This document shows positions 6,861-11,885 of a stretch of DNA of 11,885 nucleotides, piece by piece (the first letter of the stretch is position 1; each line of letters starts with the position of its first letter). Origin of the DNA: Paracoccaceae bacterium. GTDB lineage: Bacteria > Pseudomonadota > Alphaproteobacteria > Rhodobacterales > Rhodobacteraceae. The translations under genes were made by a program, and so were the position numbers. The DNA lies in contig JAKITE010000090.1 of the NCBI GenBank assembly GCA_021648225.1, forward strand, positions 1 through 11,885, given 5' to 3'. The notes beneath the pieces were generated by a model that did not search any database, was not told the origin of the DNA, and saw only the letters and a program-made list of their open reading frames with translations.

Positions 6861-8150
6861 ATGCATGACATCCGCACCATCCGCGATAACCCTGCCGCTT
6901 TTGACGCTGGCCTCAAACGCCGTGGGTTGCCTGCGCAAGCGGCTGAAATCCTTGAGATCGACGCGCAACGGCGCGCCGATATCCATGCCGCCGAACAGGC
7001 CTTGGCGGATCGCAACGCCGCCTCAAAACAAATCGGGGCCGCCAAAGCATCCGGCGACGAGGCCGAGTTTGAACGGCTCCGCGCGCTGGTCGCTGATAAA
7101 AAAACCGAAATCGCCACGCTGGAAGCCGAGGCAAAACAAGTATCCAAGCAGCTAAGCACCCTGTTGCTGACCCTGCCCAACCTGCCCGCTGACGATGTCC
7201 CCGATGGCGCGAATGAGGATGATAACGTCGAAATCCGCCGCATCGGCACCCCGCGCAAATTCGCCTTTACCCCCAAAGAACATTTTGAGGTTGCGGGTGC
7301 TGCCAAAGGCCTCGATTTCGCCACCGCAGGCAAATTGTCCGGCGCGCGGTTTGTGGTGCTGCGCGGCGCCATCAACCGCCTGCACCGCGCGCTTGGGCAA
7401 TTTATGCTTAACACCCATGTCGACCAAAACGGTTTTGATGAAATCTGGACACCGGTTCTGGTGCGCGACGAGGCCATGTATGGCTCTGGCCAGCTGCCCA
7501 AATTTGCCGAGGATTCATATCGCACGGAAAACGGCTGGTGGCTGATCCCCACTGCCGAGGTCACGCTGGTGAATTCCGAGGCGGGCAATATTATTGACGA
7601 GACATCCTTGCCCATCCGCCTGACCGCCCATTCGCAATGCTTCCGCAGTGAGGCCGGATCTGCCGGTCGTGACACCAGCGGCATGCTGCGCCAGCACCAG
7701 TTTGAAAAGGTCGAAATGGTGGCCTTCACCAAGCCCGAGGATAGCGCGGCAGAACTAGAGCGCATGACAAAATGCGCCGAGGGCATATTGGACGCGCTGG
7801 AAATCCCCTATCGCACCGTGGTGCTTTGCACTGGCGATCTGGGGTTCGGCATGCGCAAAACCTATGACATAGAGGCATGGCTGCCCGGCCAGAATACTTA
7901 TCGCGAAATCTCCAGCTGCTCGGTTGCCGGTGATTTTCAGGCGCGCCGTATGAACACCCGTTTCCGGCGTGATGGTGGCAAACCGGAATTTGTGCATACG
8001 CTAAATGGCTCCGGCCTTGCGGTAGGGCGCACACTGATTGCGGTGATCGAAAACAATCAGCAACAAGACGGTTCGATCAATATTCCAGCGGTATTACAAC
8101 CCTATATGGGCGATAAAACCGTAATCACAGCGGATGGAACATTATCGTAG
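6861..8150 (+). CDS. serS: Serine--tRNA ligase (seryl-tRNA synthetase)
   Basis: This class II synthetase charges tRNA-Ser (and tRNA-Sec where present) with serine in the cytoplasm. It has 429 aa, normal for the family. Residues about 28-105 form the long antiparallel coiled-coil arm that grips the tRNA (charged, Ala-rich heptads). The catalytic core follows: TAEV (231-234, the TxE serine-binding motif), motif 2 FRSEAGSAGRDTSGMLRQHQ (261-280), and motif 3 NGSGLAVGR (382-390). The start at 6861 begins the canonical MHDIRTIRDN; its ribosome site is weak (AGG about 8 nt upstream). The C-terminus after PYMG (DKTVITADGTLS) ends on a TAG that belongs to a GTAG-headed palindrome. The last few residues may therefore have been changed by repeat insertion. 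All catalytic motifs are intact. Confidence 0.98.
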   Translation: MHDIRTIRDNPAAFDAGLKRRGLPAQAAEILEIDAQRRADIHAAEQALADRNAASKQIGAAKASGDEAEFERLRALVADKKTEIATLEAEAKQVSKQLSTLLLTLPNLPADDVPDGANEDDNVEIRRIGTPRKFAFTPKEHFEVAGAAKGLDFATAGKLSGARFVVLRGAINRLHRALGQFMLNTHVDQNGFDEIWTPVLVRDEAMYGSGQLPKFAEDSYRTENGWWLIPTAEVTLVNSEAGNIIDETSLPIRLTAHSQCFRSEAGSAGRDTSGMLRQHQFEKVEMVAFTKPEDSAAELERMTKCAEGILDALEIPYRTVVLCTGDLGFGMRKTYDIEAWLPGQNTYREISSCSVAGDFQARRMNTRFRRDGGKPEFVHTLNGSGLAVGRTLIAVIENNQQQDGSINIPAVLQPYMGDKTVITADGTLS

Positions 8151-8174
8151 GGTGCGTGGCTTCCACGCACCGTT
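8147..8174 (+). repeat. Single REP-like palindrome after serS
   Basis: GTAG (8147-8150) is followed by a perfect 9-bp stem, GGTGCGTGG (8151-8159) and CCACGCACC (8163-8171), with a CTT loop and then GTT. The TAG inside its head is the serS stop codon. It also lies 13 nt before the DDAH start, so any folded hairpin in the mRNA would sit between the two genes and could limit read-through. Confidence 0.88.
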
Positions 8175-8187
8175 CCAAGGATTAGCC

Positions 8188-8964
8188 ATGCAAAACCCCA
8201 GCTTCACCTTCACCCGCGCCATCACCCGCAGCCCTGCCAAAAGCGTCATCAACGGCTTGCGCGCCACCGATATCGGCATGCCCGATTTTGCCCAAATGCA
8301 GCGTGACCATGCCCATTACGTGGAAACGCTAAAGCTGGCTGGCTTAGAAGTCACCGAACTCCCCGCCCTGCCCGATTTCCCTGATGCGCAATTTGTCGAA
8401 GACACCGCGCTTTGCCTGCCCGAAATGGCCATTCTAATGCGCCCCGGCGCGCCTTCGCGTATGGGCGAGGTTGCTGAAATCGCCCCGCATCTGGCCCAAC
8501 ATTACGATCTGTATAAAATCGAAACCGGCTATATCGAGGCTGGCGATATTCTGACTACCAACACCGAAATTCTGGTTGGCCTGTCGGATCGAACCAATCG
8601 CGCCGGTATTGCCGCGCTGCAATTCATTGTGCAAAACTCGAACTATACGCTGCGCATTGTTGAAACCCCGTCAGGTGTGCTGCATTTCAAAACCGATTGC
8701 TCCTTGCTGGATGGCGAGACCATTCTTTCTACCAAACGCCTTGCGGATTCAGGGTGTTTTACAGGCTATAATGTCATCTATACCGCTGATGGCGAAGAAG
8801 CCGCCGCCAATGCCATTCGGGTTAATGACAAGGTGCTAATGGCCAAGGGGTTCCCTAGAACCCACGCGATATTGCAAAAAGCCGGTTATGATGTGGTAGA
8901 GATCAACAATTCCGAATGTGCCAAAATTGATGGCGGTATGTCTTGCCTGTCGCTGCGTTTCTAG
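8188..8964 (+). CDS. Dimethylarginine dimethylaminohydrolase (DDAH)-like amidinotransferase-fold hydrolase
   Basis: DDAH enzymes hydrolyse N-omega-methylated arginines to citrulline and methylamines. The protein has 258 aa, close to the length of bacterial DDAH. Segments and catalytic residues typical of the family are visible: DFPDAQFVEDTAL (63-75), E117 and D120 in GYIEAGDIL, H166 in GVLHFKTD and nucleophile C253 in DGGMSCLSLRF. The catalytic Cys-His-Glu set is complete. Related arginine- or citrulline-handling hydrolases share the fold, so substrate choice is inferred. I chose the ATG at 8188, with AAGG at 8177-8180. An in-frame ATG at 8134 lies inside serS and would translate the palindrome. 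The gene sits between serS and surE, which are usually neighbours in this group, so it is probably an insertion into a conserved block. Confidence 0.88.
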   Translation: MQNPSFTFTRAITRSPAKSVINGLRATDIGMPDFAQMQRDHAHYVETLKLAGLEVTELPALPDFPDAQFVEDTALCLPEMAILMRPGAPSRMGEVAEIAPHLAQHYDLYKIETGYIEAGDILTTNTEILVGLSDRTNRAGIAALQFIVQNSNYTLRIVETPSGVLHFKTDCSLLDGETILSTKRLADSGCFTGYNVIYTADGEEAAANAIRVNDKVLMAKGFPRTHAILQKAGYDVVEINNSECAKIDGGMSCLSLRF

Positions 8965-9060
8965 CGCGGCAAAAATGACTCACTTTGGCAACAAATTTTT
9001 CTGCCTATGGACGGACCGGCCCAACCTGCATAAAACACGCTAAACTGTGAAAGAAAAAAC

Positions 9061-9849
9061 ATGCGTATTCTGGTTACCAATGATGATGGCATCACCGGCC
9101 CCGGCCTGAAAATAGCCGAAGAAATTGCCGCTGAAATTGCCGGCCCCGATGGCGAGGTCTGGGTGGTTGCCCCCGCCTTTGAGCAATCGGGCGTATCGCA
9201 CTGCATTTCCTACTTGAAACCCATGCGCATGGCCAAGCTTGGCGAAAAACGTTTCACGGTTGAGGGCTCCCCCGCCGATTGTGTGCTGGTCGGCCTGCAC
9301 GAGGTTCTGGGCGATATGAAACCAGACCTTGTTCTTTCCGGTGTTAACCGGGGCCATAACGTCGCCGAAGACACGGTTTATTCCGGCACCGTAGGTGCCG
9401 CGATGGAGGCCGCGATGCAGGGCTATAAATCCATTGCCATGTCGCAATATTATACCCAGCTGGGCGGCGTTACCGAAAATGCATTTGATGCAGCACGCAA
9501 GCACGGCGTTAAACTTGTGCAAGATCTTTTGGCAAAAGCCCCGTGGCATGACAAGCCATACGGCGTGTTTTACAACGTCAATTTCCCGCCGGTTTCGGCT
9601 GAGAATGTCAAAGGCGTCAAAGCCACCAATCAAGGCACCCGCAGCAATGTCGCCTTTGGGGTTGAACCGCAAATCGCCCCGAATGGCCAGCAAATCCTGT
9701 GGTTGATGCATAATGCCAGCAATATCAGCTCTGCCGAAGGTTCAGACGCGCGCGAGGCCGCCAACGGCTATATCACTGTCACGCCCCTGCGGGCTGATCT
9801 GACCGCCTATAGCGTGCTGGAAACCCTTAAATCAGCGATAGAGGGCTAA
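9061..9849 (+). CDS. surE: 5'/3'-nucleotidase SurE
   Basis: This metal-dependent phosphatase removes phosphate from nucleoside monophosphates and is associated with stationary-phase survival. It has 262 aa, the usual length. The divalent-metal site is present: D8 and D9 in VTNDDGITGPGL, S43 in EQSGVSH and N96 in LSGVNRGHN. VEGSPADCV (68-76) and DTVYSGTVGAAMEA (104-117) are also characteristic. It starts with the canonical MRILVTNDDG. The ribosome site is weak and purine-rich (GAAAG). The 96-nt gap from DDAH contains a TTGGCA at 8985 but no convincing promoter partner. It ends one base before pcm (TAAGATG), so the two are translationally coupled, as surE and pcm are in many proteobacteria. Confidence 0.97.
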   Translation: MRILVTNDDGITGPGLKIAEEIAAEIAGPDGEVWVVAPAFEQSGVSHCISYLKPMRMAKLGEKRFTVEGSPADCVLVGLHEVLGDMKPDLVLSGVNRGHNVAEDTVYSGTVGAAMEAAMQGYKSIAMSQYYTQLGGVTENAFDAARKHGVKLVQDLLAKAPWHDKPYGVFYNVNFPPVSAENVKGVKATNQGTRSNVAFGVEPQIAPNGQQILWLMHNASNISSAEGSDAREAANGYITVTPLRADLTAYSVLETLKSAIEG

Positions 9850-9850
9850 G

Positions 9851-10495
9851 ATGATTTCCGAGGACCAGATGCAGTTTGTTTTTGCGCTCCGCAGCCATGG
9901 TATAACTGATACCCGCGTGCTGGACGCCATGGAAAAAACCCCGCGAGACGCATTTGTCGCGGGCATATTCAAAGATCGCGCTTTTCAAAACACCCCGCTG
10001 CCAATCGCCTGTGGCCAAACCATCAGCCAACCCAGCGTAGTGGCACAAATGACCCAAGCTCTGGATGTTCAGCCTCGCCACAAAGTATTGGAAATCGGCA
10101 CCGGATCGGGCTATCAGGCTGCTATCCTTAGCCGTTTGGCGCGGCGGGTTTATACGGTTGAACGCCACCGGCCTTTGGCGCGTATGGCCAAGCAGGTGTT
10201 GCGCGACCTTGATCTGGGCAATGTAACCGTGATTGCCGACGATGGCAGCCTTGGCCTGCCCGAACAGGCCCCGTTTGATCGCATTCTGGTAACCGCCGCT
10301 GCCGAAGACCCGCCAAGCAGCCTTTTGGCGCAGCTAAAAGTTGGTGGAATCATGGTATTGCCGGTTGGACAGTCCGACACTATACAGAACCTTATAAAAA
10401 TAGTTAAAACTAACGAAGGTTTAGAGTATAGTGAACTAAACAGCGTGCGTTTTGTGCCCCTGCTGGAAGGTGTGGCATCAGACATAGACGCATAA
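9851..10495 (+). CDS. pcm: Protein-L-isoaspartate O-methyltransferase
   Basis: This enzyme transfers a methyl group from S-adenosylmethionine to L-isoaspartyl residues in damaged proteins, starting their repair in the cytoplasm. It has 214 aa, normal for the family. Visible motifs are CGQTISQPSVVAQMT (54-68, the substrate-side loop typical of PCMT), SAM-binding motif I VLEIGTGSGYQ (79-89), YTVERH (101-106, acidic residue for the SAM ribose), the DDG at 130-132, and FDRILVTAAAEDPP (142-155), followed by VRFVPLLEG near the end. The start at 9851 is one base after the surE stop. With surE it forms a maintenance unit, and nlpD follows after 48 nt in the same direction. Confidence 0.97.
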   Translation: MISEDQMQFVFALRSHGITDTRVLDAMEKTPRDAFVAGIFKDRAFQNTPLPIACGQTISQPSVVAQMTQALDVQPRHKVLEIGTGSGYQAAILSRLARRVYTVERHRPLARMAKQVLRDLDLGNVTVIADDGSLGLPEQAPFDRILVTAAAEDPPSSLLAQLKVGGIMVLPVGQSDTIQNLIKIVKTNEGLEYSELNSVRFVPLLEGVASDIDA

Positions 10496-10543
10496 ATCAG
10501 ACCCGAAAAGGGCGGTTTAAGTAAGGCAAAAGGGCAAAATACC

Positions 10544-11623
10544 ATGATTATCAGAAGCTTACGAATTTCAACCACCTTGGCAGCAGCAATCATTTTATCT
10601 GGTTGCGCATCCATCACCGAAAACGGCATTGATCTGTCGCGCATCACCTCGCCGTTTCAGCGAAATTCCGAGGCGGTGCCCTCATTTGATCGCCCCGGCG
10701 CGGATGCGCGCGGTGTGATCACCTATGAGGATTATCAGGTTATTGTTGCCCGCGAAGGCGACAGTTTAACGTCAATTGCCAATCGCATCGGGTTGACCGC
10801 TACCGAACTGGCCGAAACCAACGGCCTGCCGCTGCGCTATGAACCCCGCGCGGGCGAGGTTCTGGTGCTGCCGGTAAATGTTGGTGGCAATCTTGTTTCC
10901 TCGCCTTCCGGCTGGTCCGAAGAAATCGCAATTTCGGCCATTGAAAATGTCAGCAATACCTCTGCGCCCGAGGTCGGCAGCCCGACGGCGCCCTTGCGCC
11001 ACCGCGTCGAGGCTGGTGAAACCGCTTATGAAATTGCCCGCAATTATAATGTTTCGGTTACGGCGCTGGCCTCCTGGAACGGTCTTGGCTCCGATTTGGG
11101 CGTGCGCACCGGCCAGCAATTGATTATTCCGGTTCCCGATACCAATCTGGTTCCGGCGGTTGAAACCCCCGCACCGGCACCAGCACCTACCCCCGCACCG
11201 GAAATCACTGCACCTGTTGTCGTGGCTGAACCCGCGCCAGCGCCTGTTGCAACCAACCCGAATGCGCCATTTGTTCTGCCCGTGGCCGGAACTGTTCTGC
11301 GCGGCTATCAACCCTCTGGTCGCGACAAAAACGAGGGCATTGATTATCAAACCGAACCGTTAGCCGTGGTCGTGGCCGCCGGAGACGGCACCATTGCACT
11401 GGTTTCGGAATCGCTCGGCGGGCTTGGCACCATTATATTAATCCGGCATTCCAATGATTTGATGACGGTTTATGGCCGTATCGGCACAGCTAATGTTGCC
11501 AAAGGTGACACGGTTAGAAAAGGCCAAACCATTGGCCGCGTTGCACCGGGTGACCCGCCAACCCTGCATTTTGAGGTCCGCGTCGGCACCGAAAGCGTTA
11601 ATCCAGCGCAATATTTACCATAA
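10544..11623 (+). CDS. nlpD: NlpD-like outer-membrane lipoprotein, LysM x2 plus degenerate M23 (LytM) domain
   Basis: This is a putative cell-division amidase activator of 359 aa. It has a lipoprotein signal peptide with lipobox LSGC (C21). LysM 1 lies at about 64-111 (YQVIVAREGDSLTSIANRIG) and LysM 2 at about 152-197 (HRVEAGETAYEIARNYNVS), both for peptidoglycan binding. A Pro/Ala-rich linker (about 200-240) leads to an M23/LytM domain (about 243-359) ending in VNPAQYLP. The metal site is degenerate. The usual HxxxD reads NEGID, so the His position is N263 and D267 is kept. The first His of HxH is T340 with only H342 kept, and the YxH position is R312. E. coli NlpD is similarly degenerate and activates AmiC instead of cutting peptidoglycan, so the same is inferred here. 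AGGG at 10531-10534 supports the start. It is the last gene of the surE-pcm-nlpD run. Confidence 0.92.
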   Translation: MIIRSLRISTTLAAAIILSGCASITENGIDLSRITSPFQRNSEAVPSFDRPGADARGVITYEDYQVIVAREGDSLTSIANRIGLTATELAETNGLPLRYEPRAGEVLVLPVNVGGNLVSSPSGWSEEIAISAIENVSNTSAPEVGSPTAPLRHRVEAGETAYEIARNYNVSVTALASWNGLGSDLGVRTGQQLIIPVPDTNLVPAVETPAPAPAPTPAPEITAPVVVAEPAPAPVATNPNAPFVLPVAGTVLRGYQPSGRDKNEGIDYQTEPLAVVVAAGDGTIALVSESLGGLGTIILIRHSNDLMTVYGRIGTANVAKGDTVRKGQTIGRVAPGDPPTLHFEVRVGTESVNPAQYLP

Positions 11624-11626
11624 GCC

Positions 11627-11654
11627 GTAGGGTGCGTGGTTTCCACGCACCGTT
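11627..11654 (+). repeat. Single REP-like palindrome after the nlpD-like gene
   Basis: GTAG (11627-11630) is followed by GGTGCGTGG (11631-11639), TTT, CCACGCACC (11643-11651) and GTT. It matches the left monomer of copy 2 over its full 26 nt. It starts 3 nt after the TAA of the nlpD-like gene and lies between two convergent genes, where a hairpin followed by a short T-run could also help end transcription. Confidence 0.88.
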
Positions 11655-11709
11655 TCCAAACGCATCTACGGTGCCAAAGAAATTTCGCTGCCCCCGTGTG
11701 GCATAAAAA

Positions 11710-11885
11710 TCAGGCGACCAGCGAAAACGCAAATCCAGCCGCAATTGCGCCACCGATACCCAGCGAAATATACATCGCAAAAACCCGTGGTTTCACCAGT
11801 GACCACACCGCAGTCATGGCCGGAATGCTACTGACCGCGCCAGCCACCATAAACGACATGGCCGCCCCTGCGGTCATGCCCTGTG
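11710..11885 (-). CDS. C-terminal end of a putative membrane permease (COG0701/DUF318-like), partial
   Basis: The reverse strand is open from the window edge to a TGA at 11710-11712, giving 57 residues of the protein's C-terminus; the 5' part lies outside the window. The peptide is strongly hydrophobic, with two likely membrane segments: GAAMSFMVAGAVSSIPAM near the start, and YISLGIGGAIAAGFAFSLVA at the end. The A-x-S/A-F-x-x-A-G-x-x-x-S-x-P-A pattern resembles the C-terminal repeat of the COG0701/DUF318 permeases, a family that includes ArsP-type exporters. The fragment is too short to name a substrate. It converges on the nlpD-like gene, with the palindrome at 11627-11654 between them. Confidence 0.6.
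   Translation of the reverse strand, partial: QGMTAGAAMSFMVAGAVSSIPAMTAVWSLVKPRVFAMYISLGIGGAIAAGFAFSLVA

Noticed and set aside
6812..7786. Long open frame of 324 codons antisense to serS
   Set aside because: Low-complexity Ser/Arg/Ala-rich translation that mirrors the codon bias of serS; no domain recognisable.
8134..8187. Longer DDAH starting at 8134
   Set aside because: The extension overlaps the serS end and translates the palindrome; AAGG at 8177-8180 favours the ATG at 8188.
8967..9005. GGCAAAAAT ... ATTTTTCTGCC stem after DDAH as a terminator
   Set aside because: AT-rich, bulged, with a long loop and no following T-run; not convincing.

Overview
The window looks like a chromosomal segment of an alphaproteobacterium, most likely a marine Rhodobacterales (Roseobacter-type) genome. 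This rests on a Rhodobacteraceae-style Hint-domain protein, a complete TRAP transporter, and the order serS - surE - pcm - nlpD-like, which is familiar from that order. GC is moderate. No rRNA, tRNA, CRISPR array, transposase or phage gene was seen.

Layout. Positions 1-1068 (+) hold an LTD-Hint fusion protein, whose 5' end may lie outside the window. It converges with, and overlaps by 20 nt, a minus-strand cluster running from 5376 down to 1049: an M19-type dipeptidase, then dctP, dctQ and dctM of a TRAP transporter. A hairpin with a T-run sits between dctP and dctQ and probably lowers membrane-subunit expression relative to the binding protein. The cluster reads as a uptake-plus-hydrolysis unit for a peptide-like or carboxylate compound, but the substrate cannot be read from the sequence.

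Positions 5436-6782 hold a membrane-anchored pentapeptide-repeat gene broken by an apparent one-base deletion near 5926. It is bracketed by two almost identical 72-nt inverted-repeat doublets. Downstream on the plus strand are serS, a dimethylarginine dimethylaminohydrolase (DDAH), surE, pcm and an NlpD-like lipoprotein with two LysM domains and a degenerate M23 domain. The 3' end of a minus-strand permease closes the window.

The most striking feature not explained by the genes is a family of REP-like palindromes that start with GTAG and form a GGTGCGTGG/CCACGCACC hairpin. Two head-to-head doublets (BIME-like) and two single copies are present, plus a related GTAGGGCGGG variant. In two places the GTAG head supplies the TAG stop codon of the upstream gene, and at a third it starts 3 nt after the stop. 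This fits the known GTAG-plus-hairpin architecture of REPs mobilised by RAYT (TnpA-REP) proteins; no RAYT gene lies in the window.
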